Shown here: in pieces, positions 8,641 to 17,237 of the stretch | How positions within the stretch are numbered: position 1 is the stretch's first letter | Layout: each line of letters opens with the position of its first letter | Assembly (NCBI GenBank): GCA_021205725.1 | Contig: JAJPWY010000036.1 | Coordinates: 1 to 64,000 of the forward strand | Reading direction: 5' to 3' | DNA from: Clostridiales bacterium | Lineage (GTDB): Bacteria > Bacillota > Clostridia > Oscillospirales > Oscillospiraceae | DNA length: 64,000 nt | The notes under the pieces: generated by a model | Database searches by the model: none | Told to the model about the DNA's origin: nothing | The model's input: the letters and a program-made list of their open reading frames with translations, nothing else | Made by a program: the position numbers and the translations under genes

Positions 8641-10131
8641 TTATTCCTCTGTCGGTTCCAGCTCCCGGTCAAGGAGCGGCAGGGTCAGCTCCACGGAGAA
8701 CACCTCTCCCCTTCGCCCGGCGGAGAAGGCTCCGCCCATTTCCTGCACGATCCGCTCGCAGGTTTTCAGGCCGATGTTGGTGCTCTCCACCGGATTGGGA
8801 TCAGGTCGAACCCTGTTTTCCAGCGTAATGCGGATACAATCCTCCTCCGCCCTCTGCCGGATGACCACAGGGCGGGATGGATCGGCGTATTTTTCGATAT
8901 TGGAAAACAGATTGTCAAACAGCCGCTTCAAAAAGACCGCATCCACCCTTATAAAGTGCTGCCCCTGGATATACTGACAATCCATCTCCCAGCCATGCTC
9001 TGTCAACAGCATCTCATGCTCGCCGATGAGCTGACCCAGCAGGACGACTGCGTCCGTCGCCTCCGGCTTCATCTCGTGGCTGCTGTGGCCAAAGACCATG
9101 AAATATTGGAACAGCTTGTCTGCCAGCTCCTTGAGCTGGTAGGCATTCTTTTTGCAGATGCCCAGGTAGCTCCGGTAATTCTCGTCCTCGCTGTAGTCGC
9201 CCTCGTCCAGCAACTCCAGGAAGCCCAGCAGAACCGTCAGCGGCGTGCGGATGTCGTGGCTCATCCGGGTAATCAGGTCACTGTTGGCATTCCACGCCTC
9301 CTGCTCCGCCCGCATCTCCTGAATGATGGAGGTGCGCATGGTGTCCACATGCTCGGCAAGGATGCCCGTCTCGTCCCGGTTTTTGACCGTGATGGCTCCG
9401 TCCAGCTTGCCGTGGGCGATCACCTCCACCTCCTGAGAGAGCTTGATGATATAGCTGATGGTTCTCTGATGGTAGAACAGCACCACCAGCAGGAAAACAG
9501 CCAGAATAACCGCATAGGAGAGGATGGTGACAAACTCATATAGCGGCTCCTCCGAATACTCTGTCACCTGAACCAGATAGGTTCCGTCGGCAAATTCCAC
9601 CATCCGCTGTCCGGTGCCATAGCCGTAGTTCTCCGCCGTTGCCTCCGCCAGAGCCTGCTCCGCGTCCTCGTCATAGGTGGTGATGGTGTCGGTATAATAG
9701 CCCTCGTCCTCCGCCTCTCCCTCGGCGGGATAGTAGTTTTCCTCGTCCCACCAGCCGGAGTCCACGATGGCACGCATCTCCACGCCATCCTCCAGGAGCG
9801 TCACCTCGTATACCATCAGATAGATCCGGTTTTGCTGCTTTGCCCAGACGGTGATATCCCGGGCCTGTGCCGCTTTCAGATCCCGCTCCTGAACAAAGGT
9901 CTCAAATTTGTCCAGGATGCTTCGGCAACGCTCCGCCATCGCCTCCTCGCTGAGATAGACGTGGTCGATCAGGGCATCCCCCACCACCATGGTCAGACTG
10001 CCCAGTCCCATACCCAGGGCCAGACCCAGCAGCAGCACCAGCAGAAATTTTGCCTGTAACGAGAGATACCGCCGCCGCTTTGACTTTTGCTTTTCTTCTG
10101 TCCTGTCAATCAACCTGGTATCCCCTTCCAT
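8641..10131 (-). CDS. Sensor histidine kinase of two-component system 2
   Basis: Membrane kinase of 496 residues. It has one helix at about 28-50, an extracellular region of about 150 residues rich in Glu/Tyr, and a second helix at about 200-221. A HAMP-like linker follows (about 222-275), then HisKA with His292 in SHDIRTPLT. The HATPase domain has an N-box NLFSNIEKY (about 407-415); the later glycine motif is reduced to NIGL, as in VanS-type kinases. The reading frame overlaps the regulator gene by 26 bp if the ATG at 10131 is used. An alternative TTG at 10113, with GGAAGGGG eight bases upstream and only an 8-bp overlap, is equally plausible. The signal is unknown. Confidence 0.88.
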   Translation of the reverse strand: MEGDTRLIDRTEEKQKSKRRRYLSLQAKFLLVLLLGLALGMGLGSLTMVVGDALIDHVYLSEEAMAERCRSILDKFETFVQERDLKAAQARDITVWAKQQNRIYLMVYEVTLLEDGVEMRAIVDSGWWDEENYYPAEGEAEDEGYYTDTITTYDEDAEQALAEATAENYGYGTGQRMVEFADGTYLVQVTEYSEEPLYEFVTILSYAVILAVFLLVVLFYHQRTISYIIKLSQEVEVIAHGKLDGAITVKNRDETGILAEHVDTMRTSIIQEMRAEQEAWNANSDLITRMSHDIRTPLTVLLGFLELLDEGDYSEDENYRSYLGICKKNAYQLKELADKLFQYFMVFGHSSHEMKPEATDAVVLLGQLIGEHEMLLTEHGWEMDCQYIQGQHFIRVDAVFLKRLFDNLFSNIEKYADPSRPVVIRQRAEEDCIRITLENRVRPDPNPVESTNIGLKTCERIVQEMGGAFSAGRRGEVFSVELTLPLLDRELEPTEE

Positions 10132-10843
10132 AGACCGTCCGGATCAGCGTAGGGTTCATCGGGTCGTCCTCCAGCTTTTTCCGAAGCCGCTGAATGTAGA
10201 CCATCACGTTGTTGTCCGAGGAGGGCATATATTTGCTCTGCCACACCGTCTCATAGATGCTCTTGATGTCCAGAATCTCGCCCCGGTGCTCCAGCAGGAA
10301 CAGGAGCAGATCCAGCTCCTTGTCCGTCAGCTTGACCTCCCGGCCATGCTTTTTCACCCGCCGGGCCTTGGCGTCCACCGTCAGGGCGTCCGCTGCGCCG
10401 CCCCACCGACCGTCGGCATCCTCTCCGTCCTCATCCGTTCCGGTACCGCCGTAGACCCGGTAGCGGCGGATGAGAGAGGCCACCTTCATCAGCAGCTCTC
10501 CCTGGGAAAAGGGCTTGGCCAGATAGTCGTCGCCCCCCATGTCGTAGGCCGCTCCCTTGTCCCGCTCGGTGTTCCGGGCGGTGAGGAACAGAATAGGTGC
10601 CTTTGTCCGCTCCCGGATCTGACGGCAGGCCTCCAATCCGGACAGCTCCGGCATCATAATGTCCAGCAGGATCAGATCCAGCTCCGGATGCTCCTCCGCC
10701 AGATCGACGGCATCCTGACCGTTGGCCGCCTCGATCACCCGATAGCCCTTGTTTCGCAGCAGGATGCGGAGGAGCTGCCGGATCTCCGGCTCATCGTCCG
10801 CCACCAGAATGACGCCGCTGTTGGCGCCCTGTTTCCTGTCCAT
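10106..10843 (-). CDS. OmpR-family response regulator of two-component system 2
   Basis: 245-residue regulator with a receiver domain (acidic pair ADDE near the start, phospho-Asp in LILLDIMMP, Lys in YLAKPF). A spacer of about 25 residues with an acidic DEDGEDAD stretch is unusually long for the family. A winged-helix domain ends in VYGRGYQVD. The ATG at 10843 is preceded by GGAAGGGGG at about ten bases; an in-frame ATG 60 bases further up (10903) would add a basic Arg-rich tail and has no SD. It is the first gene of a two-gene unit with the kinase. Confidence 0.9.
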   Translation of the reverse strand: MDRKQGANSGVILVADDEPEIRQLLRILLRNKGYRVIEAANGQDAVDLAEEHPELDLILLDIMMPELSGLEACRQIRERTKAPILFLTARNTERDKGAAYDMGGDDYLAKPFSQGELLMKVASLIRRYRVYGGTGTDEDGEDADGRWGGAADALTVDAKARRVKKHGREVKLTDKELDLLLFLLEHRGEILDIKSIYETVWQSKYMPSSDNNVMVYIQRLRKKLEDDPMNPTLIRTVYGRGYQVD

Positions 10844-10920
10844 GTGCGACTGCCCCCTTCCAGAACGGCGGCGCAGCCTGCGTACACGCCGCCTGTTTTC
10901 CATTATCTGTATTCTGACGT

Positions 10921-10949
10921 ATTATATCAGATTTCCCCCTGCAAAGTCA
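10921..10949 (-). promoter_or_regulatory. Extended -10 promoter of two-component system 2
   Basis: On the minus strand TGATATAAT (TGn extension plus perfect TATAAT at 10926-10921) is preceded 17 bases upstream by TGACTT (10949-10944). It lies about 80 bases before the regulator ATG at 10843. Confidence 0.65.
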
Positions 10950-10988
10950 GAGCATTTCGGATAAATTAAGAACTAATCAGATTTCGGC

Positions 10989-11035
10989 AAAAAAAGCCCC
11001 ATGGCAGGAGCCTTCTCCGGCTCCCGCCATGGGGC
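10989..11035 (-). terminator. Terminator of the lipoprotein gene at 11.1-11.7 kb
   Basis: A stem of 17 bp with one mismatch (GCCCCATGGC...GCCATGGGGC, 10996-11035) is followed on the minus strand by seven T residues. Confidence 0.88.
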
Positions 11036-11064
11036 GGCAGGTCATGCTCGTGGGACGATGGCTT

Positions 11065-11688
11065 TTACTCGTCTGTATCCAACTCCCGGAAATCCACCGC
11101 ATAGGCGGCCTCCAGAATACCCTCCACATCGGAGTAGGTGATGTGGTTGTCCCAGTCCACGAACTCGAATGCGGTATAGGATACCACGATCCCGTGGTTA
11201 TAGGTCACATGACCGTAGGCGTGGTAGGCGTCTCCGCTGGTGGCGGTGCCGTCATACTCGTAGACGAAGAAGGTCTCGCCGCCATACTCCTCATCCTCCA
11301 GCCGTTCAAAGTTCTCGCACTCCTCGGAGTAGCTCTCCTCCAGTAAGTCAAAATACTCCTCCTGGGTGTAATCCTCCCCGACGTAGTCGTAGACGCAGTT
11401 GAGCCGCAGCTCCGCCCAATCGCCACTGCTGTAGTCAAAGTCGGAGGGGTAGACGGGGAAAATGTAGTAGAAGTCATAATCGGAGTTGCTGGTCATGTCG
11501 GTGCCGTCATCAATGTGCATCTCGTCGCAGACGTACTGGTACACGGCGTACTCCTCCCCCAGGAGCGCACGTTCCCAATAGCCGTTGGCGCCGGTGTAAA
11601 CCTCCTCCTCTGATGAGCTGCACGCAGTCAGCAGAAGGCAGAGGGCACAGAGGGCGGCAAGGAGTCTTGTTCTGGTCTGTCTTTTCAT
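11065..11688 (-). CDS. Predicted lipoprotein of unknown function
   Basis: About 207 residues: a basic start, a hydrophobic core and lipobox LLTACS, then an acidic, Tyr-rich mature domain of about 180 residues with no Cys. I do not recognise a family. Tyr/Asp/Glu richness (for example YDFYYIFPVY) resembles small secreted ligand-binding or inhibitor domains. The ATG at 11688 has AAAGGA nine bases upstream; another ATG two codons earlier (11694) is too close to the SD. It has its own promoter and terminator, so it is monocistronic. It lies directly upstream, in transcription direction, of two-component system 2 and could be its sensor accessory; that is only positional inference. Confidence 0.75.
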   Translation of the reverse strand: MKRQTRTRLLAALCALCLLLTACSSSEEEVYTGANGYWERALLGEEYAVYQYVCDEMHIDDGTDMTSNSDYDFYYIFPVYPSDFDYSSGDWAELRLNCVYDYVGEDYTQEEYFDLLEESYSEECENFERLEDEEYGGETFFVYEYDGTATSGDAYHAYGHVTYNHGIVVSYTAFEFVDWDNHITYSDVEGILEAAYAVDFRELDTDE

Positions 11689-11732
11689 GTTCATGGTTCC
11701 TTTCCCGGAGCAAGTGATATAATACCTCTTAT

Positions 11733-11760
11733 ATCATACTCGATCTCCCGGGAAATGCAA
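11733..11760 (-). promoter_or_regulatory. Promoter of the 11.1-11.7 kb lipoprotein
   Basis: Minus strand TTGCAT (11760-11755), 16-base spacer, TATGAT (11738-11733), about 40 bases before the ATG. Confidence 0.55.
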
Positions 11761-11802
11761 GCATTTTTATGAATATACACCGTTTCCAAGGCCCGGCAGA
11801 CA

Positions 11803-13635
11803 TTACTCCACCGTGACGCTCTTGGCCAGGTTCCGGGGCTTGTCGATGTCGCAGCCCCGCTGGAGGGCCACATAGTAGGCAAACAGCTGCAACGGCACCA
11901 CCGCCAGGGAGGGCAGCAGCATGGGGTGGGTGTCCGGGATGACGATGAGGGAGTCGCTGTGCTTTGCCATCTCCTCCCGCTTGCTCTCGGTGGTCACGCC
12001 CAGGACGGTGGCGCCCCGGCTCTTGACCTCCACCACGTTGCTGATGGCCTTGTCAAACAGGGGTGCGTAGGTGGCCAGAGCCACCACCAGAGTTCCCGGC
12101 TCAATGAGGGAGATGGTTCCATGCTTCAGCTCTCCGGCGGCGTAGGCCTCGGAGTGGATGTAGGAGATCTCCTTCAGCTTGAGGGAGCCCTCCAGCCCCA
12201 TGGCATAGTCCAGGTTTCGCCCGATGAAGAAGATGGACTCGTGGTTGAAATACTGGGAGGCGAAGTACTGGATCTCCTCCGTATGGCTCAAAATCTCCTC
12301 CATCTTGGCGGGGATGAGCCGCATCTGCTCCAAAATCTCCCCCACAGCCTCCTGGGACATGGTGTCCATGACCCGGGCAAAGTGAAGGCCCAGGAGGGTG
12401 AGCACCGCCAGCTGGGTGGAGTAGGCCTTGGTGGTGGCCACGGCGATCTCCGGCCCCGCCCAGGTGTAGAGGACGCTGTCCGCCTCCTTAGCAATGGAGC
12501 TGCCCATGACGTTGACGATGGCCAGCGTCCTGGCCCCCAGCTGCTTGGCCTCCCGAAGGGCGGCCATGGTGTCCAGGGTCTCTCCCGACTGGCTGATGAC
12601 CACCACCAGGGACTTCTCATCCACGATGGGGTCGGCGTACCGGAATTCCGAGGCCAGCAGCACCTCCACCGGACGGCGGAGCATCCGCTCCAGCAGGTAT
12701 TTTCCTACTACCCCCACATGGTAGGAGGAACCGCAGGCCACAATATAGAGCCGGTTCAGCTGGCGGATGAAATCGTCCTCCAGGTTCAGATCCTCCAGCT
12801 CCACCCGGTCGCCCTTGATGCGGGGGAAGGCCGCCTTGCGGTAGGCCTCGGGCTGCTCCATAATCTCCTTGAACATGAAGTGCTCATAGCCGCCCTTTTC
12901 TGCGTCGGAGATGTCCCAGTCCACGGTGGAGCGCTCCTTCTCCACCGGCTGATTCAGGTCGTTGTAGACCCGGATACCCTCCCGGGTCAGGATGGCCAGC
13001 TCTCCGTCCTCCATGTAGCTCACTGTCTTGGTGTATTTGATGAGGGCAGTGACGTCGCTGGCCATAAAGTTGCAGCCGTCTCCGTAGCCCAGTACCAGCG
13101 GGCCGTCCTTCCGGGCGGCCACCAGCTGATCCGGGGCGTCGGCGCACAGGATGCCCAGGGCATAGGAGCCCTCGATCCGGTGGATGACCTTAAAGGTGGC
13201 GTCCACAATGTCTCCCTGATAGTAGTAGTCCAGCAGCTGGGCCACCACCTCGGTGTCCGTGTCGGAGTGGAAGGTCACGCCCTGGCTCTGGAGGAACTCC
13301 TTGATCTCCATGTAGTTCTCGATAATGCCGTTGTGTACCACGGCGATCCGGCCGGAATTGCTCAGATGGGGATGGGCGTTGGTGTCCGAGGGCTCTCCAT
13401 GGGTGGCCCAGCGGGTATGGCCCACCCCCAGCGTCCCGGAGAGGGCATTGCCCCCGTCCACCATGTCGCTGAGCACCTTCAGACGGCCCTTGGACTTGAC
13501 CAGCTGCAAGCCCTTCTCCGTATCCAGCACCGCCAGGCCCGCAGAGTCATATCCCCGGTACTCCAGCCGGGCCAGTCCGTCCAGCAGGACAGGAGCGGCC
13601 TGCTCACTGCCCACAAAACCGACGATCCCACACAT
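11803..13635 (-). CDS. glmS: Glutamine-fructose-6-phosphate aminotransferase (isomerizing)
   Basis: Makes glucosamine-6-phosphate from fructose-6-phosphate and glutamine, the first step to peptidoglycan amino sugars. At 610 residues it has the standard length. The chain starts MCGIVGF, so Cys2 becomes the N-terminal nucleophile of the glutaminase half. Two SIS domains follow (ISQSGETLDT at about 345; the second half carries GRNLDY and EGSLKLKEISY). The C-terminus DKPRNLAKSVTVE is diagnostic. Only about 100 bases separate it from upp, with a hairpin between, and I see no room for the glmS ribozyme found in many Firmicutes. Confidence 0.97.
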   Translation of the reverse strand: MCGIVGFVGSEQAAPVLLDGLARLEYRGYDSAGLAVLDTEKGLQLVKSKGRLKVLSDMVDGGNALSGTLGVGHTRWATHGEPSDTNAHPHLSNSGRIAVVHNGIIENYMEIKEFLQSQGVTFHSDTDTEVVAQLLDYYYQGDIVDATFKVIHRIEGSYALGILCADAPDQLVAARKDGPLVLGYGDGCNFMASDVTALIKYTKTVSYMEDGELAILTREGIRVYNDLNQPVEKERSTVDWDISDAEKGGYEHFMFKEIMEQPEAYRKAAFPRIKGDRVELEDLNLEDDFIRQLNRLYIVACGSSYHVGVVGKYLLERMLRRPVEVLLASEFRYADPIVDEKSLVVVISQSGETLDTMAALREAKQLGARTLAIVNVMGSSIAKEADSVLYTWAGPEIAVATTKAYSTQLAVLTLLGLHFARVMDTMSQEAVGEILEQMRLIPAKMEEILSHTEEIQYFASQYFNHESIFFIGRNLDYAMGLEGSLKLKEISYIHSEAYAAGELKHGTISLIEPGTLVVALATYAPLFDKAISNVVEVKSRGATVLGVTTESKREEMAKHSDSLIVIPDTHPMLLPSLAVVPLQLFAYYVALQRGCDIDKPRNLAKSVTVE

Positions 13636-13675
13636 AGATCGGTTCCTCCTTCTGTTCTCTCAAGTCCGTCAACAG

Positions 13676-13708
13676 AGGAAAAGCAGGATCGGGAGTTCCC
13701 CATCCTGC
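13676..13708 (-). terminator. Terminator-like hairpin between upp and glmS
   Basis: The minus-strand stem GCAGGAT/ATCCTGC (13708-13702 with 13689-13683) with an inner GGGA/TCCC is followed by TTTTCCTC. It probably limits read-through from tsaE-tsaB-upp into glmS. Confidence 0.6.
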
Positions 13709-13734
13709 CCCTCTTTGTTGATACAGGCAAATTT

Positions 13735-14367
13735 TTACTTGGTTCCAAAGATACGGTCGCCCGCATCCCCCAGACCGGGGACAATATAGCCGTGCTCGTT
13801 GAGGTGGTCGTCTACGGCGGCCACATAGATGTCCACGTCCGGGTGGGCCTTCTGCATGGCGGCGATGCCCTCCGGGGCGGCGAGAATGTTCATCAGCTTG
13901 ATGTGCTTGCAGCCATAGCCCTTGAGCAGCTCCACCGCAGCGGAGGCAGAGCCGCCGGTGGCCAGCATGGGGTCGACGATGATTACGTCCCGGTCTGCGA
14001 TATCGGGGGGCATTTTGCAGTAATAGGTCACAGGAGCCAGAGTCTCCGGGTCACGGTACAGTCCCACGTGACCCACCTTGGCGGAGGGCAGCATGGACAG
14101 CATCCCGTCCACCATGCCCAGGCCGGCCCGGAGGATGGGGACGATGGCCACCTTTTTGCCCGAGAGCTTTTTGCACTTGGCAATGCCCACCGGTGTCTCC
14201 ACCTCGATCTCCTGGGTGGGCATATCCCGGGTGGCCTCATAGCACATGAGGGCGGCGATCTCCCCTACGATGGTGCGGAATTCCCGGGTGCCGGTGTTCT
14301 TGTCCCGGATGATGGACAGCTTGTGATGGATCAGCGGATGGTCAAAGATGTGGACATTGTCAGACAT
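13735..14367 (-). CDS. upp: Uracil phosphoribosyltransferase
   Basis: Salvages uracil with PRPP to UMP. 210 residues, the usual size. Visible motifs include the start [14 protein letters not shown], the PRPP loop [11 protein letters not shown] and the uracil-binding end with [11 protein letters not shown]. It starts four bases after the tsaB stop, so it is the last gene of the tsaE-tsaB-upp unit. Confidence 0.97.
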   Translation of the reverse strand: MSDNVHIFDHPLIHHKLSIIRDKNTGTREFRTIVGEIAALMCYEATRDMPTQEIEVETPVGIAKCKKLSGKKVAIVPILRAGLGMVDGMLSMLPSAKVGHVGLYRDPETLAPVTYYCKMPPDIADRDVIIVDPMLATGGSASAAVELLKGYGCKHIKLMNILAAPEGIAAMQKAHPDVDIYVAAVDDHLNEHGYIVPGLGDAGDRIFGTK

Positions 14368-14370
14368 GGG

Positions 14371-15081
14371 TCATTCCCCTTTCCTGTTGCGGGCCCTTTC
14401 CAGCCGCTCCCGCTCTGCCTGAGACAGGCGGATATAGTTGGCGGCAAGGCCCTGGGCGTCGGTGATCTGTCCCGCTCTGGCCTGCTCCAGGGCGGCCCTT
14501 GCCACGCCCCAGGCGGACTGAAAGCGGAGATGAGGCGGCGATAGTCTCTGCTCCGCCCCCAGCGTTCTTCCGTAATTATAGCACAGCTCCGCCCCATCGC
14601 CAACGATTATTTGACCATTTTTTCCGTCCAGCTCGGCAAACAGCTCCGCCAGAGAGATGGCCCTGTCCTCACACAGCCGCTCCAGCCGCTCCCCGTCGGA
14701 GCGGAACCGGGCGTTGTACACCTGGCTCCGGCGGGCGTCCATACAGCAGAGGATTTCCCCCCGGTGCTGAACCATTTGCCAGGCCATGGCCTCCAGGGTG
14801 GAGACACCGCAGCAGGGCTTCTCCAGGCTCCAGGCCAGGCCCTTGGCGGCGGAGAGGCCGATACGCAGCCCGGTGAACGACCCCGGCCCGGCGGCACAGG
14901 CGATCAGGTCGATCTCCTGAAGCGTTGCGCCGCAGTGCTCCAGCATGGACTGGCACATGGGCAACACCGTCTGGCTGTGGGTCAGGCCGCTGTTCTGGTA
15001 GCTCTGGGCGATGAGGCGCTCGTCCTCGCAGAGACAGACCGACGCAGCCTTGGCGCTGGTCTCGATGGCAAGAATCTTCAC
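14371..15081 (-). CDS. tsaB: tRNA threonylcarbamoyladenosine biosynthesis protein TsaB
   Basis: Partner of TsaD in making t6A37 on ANN-decoding tRNAs. 236 residues with the ASKHA-fold start ILAIETSAKAASVCL and the family motif AGPGSFTGLRIGLSAAKG. The start is taken as GTG at 15081, which overlaps the tsaE stop (GTGA); sequence upstream of it in frame is not conserved in type. Its usual neighbours rimI and tsaD are not present here; upp follows instead. Confidence 0.93.
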   Translation of the reverse strand: MKILAIETSAKAASVCLCEDERLIAQSYQNSGLTHSQTVLPMCQSMLEHCGATLQEIDLIACAAGPGSFTGLRIGLSAAKGLAWSLEKPCCGVSTLEAMAWQMVQHRGEILCCMDARRSQVYNARFRSDGERLERLCEDRAISLAELFAELDGKNGQIIVGDGAELCYNYGRTLGAEQRLSPPHLRFQSAWGVARAALEQARAGQITDAQGLAANYIRLSQAERERLERARNRKGE

Positions 15082-15506
15082 AGTCCCTCCGCCCCCCTGA
15101 TGGTGATGGTTCGCTCGTTGTCCCGGGCTCCTCTGCGGATGTCCACCCGGAGGGTAGTCTCGTCCCACAGCTCCTCCGCCACCTCGCTCCATTCCACGGC
15201 GCAGACGCCGTTCCGGGCCAGGTAGTCCTCCCAACCGATGTCAAACAGGTCGTCGGCGGAGGAGAGTCGGTACAGGTCGAAGTGGAACAGGGGCAGGCGG
15301 CCCCCGGTGTGCTCGTCCACGATGGTGAAGGTGGGGGACGTGACCCGGCCCTGAATCCCCAGGCCCCGGGCCAGACCCCGGGTGAAAGCGGTCTTTCCCG
15401 CCCCCAGGTCGCCGGTAAAGGCGATCACCGTCCCCGGGGTCGCCTGCGCTCCCAGCCGCTCTCCCAGGGCCTCTGTCTCCTCCGGAGAATGGGTGGTATG
15501 GGTCAT
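15078..15506 (-). CDS. tsaE: tRNA threonylcarbamoyladenosine biosynthesis ATPase TsaE
   Basis: Small P-loop ATPase that resets the TsaBD complex in t6A synthesis. 142 residues. The Walker A is GDLGAGKTAF and a downstream motif is SPTFTIVDEH, with the conserved FDLYRL and VEWSE segments. The ATG at 15506 has AAGAGG at proper spacing and lies just downstream of a good promoter; an upstream extension of 51 codons would cross that promoter and is rejected. Confidence 0.94.
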   Translation of the reverse strand: MTHTTHSPEETEALGERLGAQATPGTVIAFTGDLGAGKTAFTRGLARGLGIQGRVTSPTFTIVDEHTGGRLPLFHFDLYRLSSADDLFDIGWEDYLARNGVCAVEWSEVAEELWDETTLRVDIRRGARDNERTITIRGAEGL

Positions 15507-15537
15507 GATGCTCGCCTCTTTTCCTTCGCTCCGGCAT

Positions 15538-15566
15538 AGTATAGCAAGTTTTTTCTCTCTTGGCAA
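15538..15566 (-). promoter_or_regulatory. Promoter of tsaE-tsaB-upp
   Basis: Minus strand TTGCCA (15566-15561), 17-base spacer, TATACT (15543-15538), about 35 bases before the tsaE ATG. Confidence 0.75.
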
Positions 15567-15610
15567 GGGGCGGGGGTGGTAAAATGCCGACCTGCCCCGT
15601 CCACTTTTCC

Positions 15611-15640
15611 TTGTCACCCTCTCCCCCGCTGTGCTATAAT
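15611..15640 (+). promoter_or_regulatory. Promoter of the RodA/FtsW gene
   Basis: TTGTCA (15611-15616), 18-base spacer, TATAAT (15635-15640), about 43 bases before the ATG at 15683. Confidence 0.75.
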
Positions 15641-15682
15641 AGGCTTCATCAGGCCCCACCGGGCCGGGAGAGGAGGCCGCCC

Positions 15683-16870
15683 ATGTCTGCCGTAAAGGAC
15701 TTTATTCTCGACGCCGTCACCCAGGCAGACCACTTGCTGCTGGCCCTTTGCGTGGCGGTCAATCTGTTCGGCATCGCCCTCATCTACTCCGCCACCCGCT
15801 ACGACGCCGACCTCCAATCCTACCCGGCAAAGCAGGCGGTCGCCATGGGCATTGGGATCGTGCTCTACTTTCTCCTCTCCCAGCTGGACATTGACGCTCT
15901 GATGAGCCGGTGGTACTGGGTCTTTCTGTTCAGCGCCGCCTTTATCGCCATTCTCGCCATCCCCAACGTGGGCCACGAGGTGGGCGGGAACCGGAGTTGG
16001 ATCGCCTTTCCCCTGTTTTCCGTTCAGCCGGCAGAGTTGGTGAAGCTGACCTTCACCATGCTGCTGGCAAAACAGATCGTCTTTCTTCAGCGCCACAAGG
16101 GGTTGAGCCATCCCGTCTCGGTGCTTTCTCTCTGCGCTCATGTGGGCTTCTTTGTCTGCCTCATCTACCTCGTCTCCGACGACGCAGGCTCCGCCCTGGT
16201 GTACGTGTTTATCTTCCTGACCATGGTCTGGGCCGGAGGGCTGAAATGGCACTGGATCCTGCTGGGGGTGGCGGTGACGGTGCTGGCAGGCTCCGCCCTG
16301 TGGCTCTATCTGCCGGAGGACAACTACTGGAAAATGCGTATTCTGGTCTGCTTCAACCATGACCTGGATCCCACCTATCGGGGCTTTCAGCAGACCCGTT
16401 CCCTGCTGGCCATCCGCTCGGGCAAGCTGACGGGCATGGGCTATCTCCAGGGCAATCTCACCCAGGCCAGCTATCAGAGCGCCCTTCCCGCCCGGCACAC
16501 CGATTTCATCTTCTCCGCCTGTTGTGAGGAGCTGGGACTGGTGGGAGCGGCAGTGCTGCTCCTGCTGCTCACCGCCATCATCCTCCGGTGTATCCACATC
16601 GCCCTCCACGCCAGCACCCCCTTTTACGGGCTGATCGCCGTGGGCTATGCCGGGATGCTGCTGTGCCAGGTGGTGCTCAACGTGGGGATGTGCCTGTTCG
16701 TGCTGCCGGTGGTCGGGCTGACCCTGCCCTTTGTCAGCTATGGCGGCTCCTCCCTCATCACCGCCTACGCCGCCATGGGCATCCTCTCCGGCATCCGGCA
16801 CCGAAAGCCGCCCAGCTGGCTCCAGGATCAGGTGAAGGACGCCTGGGCATTGGAGCCGGGCAGCCTGTAG
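15683..16870 (+). CDS. SEDS-family peptidoglycan glycosyltransferase, RodA/FtsW type
   Basis: Polytopic membrane protein of 395 residues with about ten hydrophobic helices, which polymerises lipid II together with a class B PBP. SEDS marks are visible: GGNRSWI near residue 110, QPAEL(V)KL, YRGFQQTRSLLAIRSGKLTG and the late LPFVSYGGSS. Length and the single-gene context favour a RodA paralogue over the cell-division FtsW, which normally sits in the dcw cluster, but this cannot be settled here. The ATG at 15683 follows GAGAGGAGG. It has its own promoter and a long inverted repeat after the stop. Confidence 0.9.
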   Translation: MSAVKDFILDAVTQADHLLLALCVAVNLFGIALIYSATRYDADLQSYPAKQAVAMGIGIVLYFLLSQLDIDALMSRWYWVFLFSAAFIAILAIPNVGHEVGGNRSWIAFPLFSVQPAELVKLTFTMLLAKQIVFLQRHKGLSHPVSVLSLCAHVGFFVCLIYLVSDDAGSALVYVFIFLTMVWAGGLKWHWILLGVAVTVLAGSALWLYLPEDNYWKMRILVCFNHDLDPTYRGFQQTRSLLAIRSGKLTGMGYLQGNLTQASYQSALPARHTDFIFSACCEELGLVGAAVLLLLLTAIILRCIHIALHASTPFYGLIAVGYAGMLLCQVVLNVGMCLFVLPVVGLTLPFVSYGGSSLITAYAAMGILSGIRHRKPPSWLQDQVKDAWALEPGSL

Positions 16871-16924
16871 GTTCGTTCCGCTGTCCAGGCGGCATCCGCT
16901 TCGGCGCAAACAGGCAAAAAATCT

Positions 16925-16983
16925 GTGACCGCACCGGGAGTGTCTGACGTATGCGCTGCGTCAGACGCTCCCGGTGCGGTCAC
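16925..16983. terminator. Very long bidirectional terminator
   Basis: 25-bp arms (16925-16949 and 16959-16983) with a single T-G mismatch and a 9-base loop. On the minus strand it is followed by ATTTTTTG, so it ends the Xre gene transcript; on the plus strand it closes the RodA/FtsW gene. Confidence 0.85.
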
Positions 16984-17006
16984 GGCGTTTGTCGTCCTGC
17001 GTCGCC

Positions 17007-17237
17007 CTATTCCCTGACCGGAGGATAAGCCTCCGGCTGGTCGGTGCGCCCCAGGATATAGTCCGCAGAGACGTGATAGAGGTCGCAGAGGGTCAGCAGA
17101 TGGTGGATGGGCAGCTCGTTGGCCGCCCGCTCATAGCGGGCATACATGCTCTGAGAGGTGCCCAGCCTCTTTGCCACATATTCCTGAGTATAATCGTGGT
17201 CTTCCCGCAGGTCACGGATGCGCCTGACATAATTCAT
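17007..17237 (-). CDS. Small Xre-family helix-turn-helix regulator
   Basis: 76-residue single-domain DNA-binding protein. The helix-turn-helix is DYTQEYVAKRLGTSQSMYARYE (split here as DYTQEYVAKRL and GTSQSMYARYE, about residues 16-37), followed by two more helices and the ending LGRTDQPEAYPPVRE. The ATG at 17237 follows AAGGAG. The SD and start codon are enclosed in a 10-bp inverted repeat (17236-17261). Two further related palindromic sites lie upstream, which suggests autoregulation. It is divergent from the lipoprotein at 17657. Confidence 0.88.
   Translation of the reverse strand: MNYVRRIRDLREDHDYTQEYVAKRLGTSQSMYARYERAANELPIHHLLTLCDLYHVSADYILGRTDQPEAYPPVRE

Noticed and set aside
11926-14544. 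Open frame of 872 codons on the plus strand across glmS and upp
   Set aside because: It spans three real genes and their gaps on the other strand, with no family features.
15507-15659. N-terminal extension of TsaE by 51 residues
   Set aside because: It would start upstream of the -10 and -35 elements of the unit's promoter; the shorter start has a good SD.
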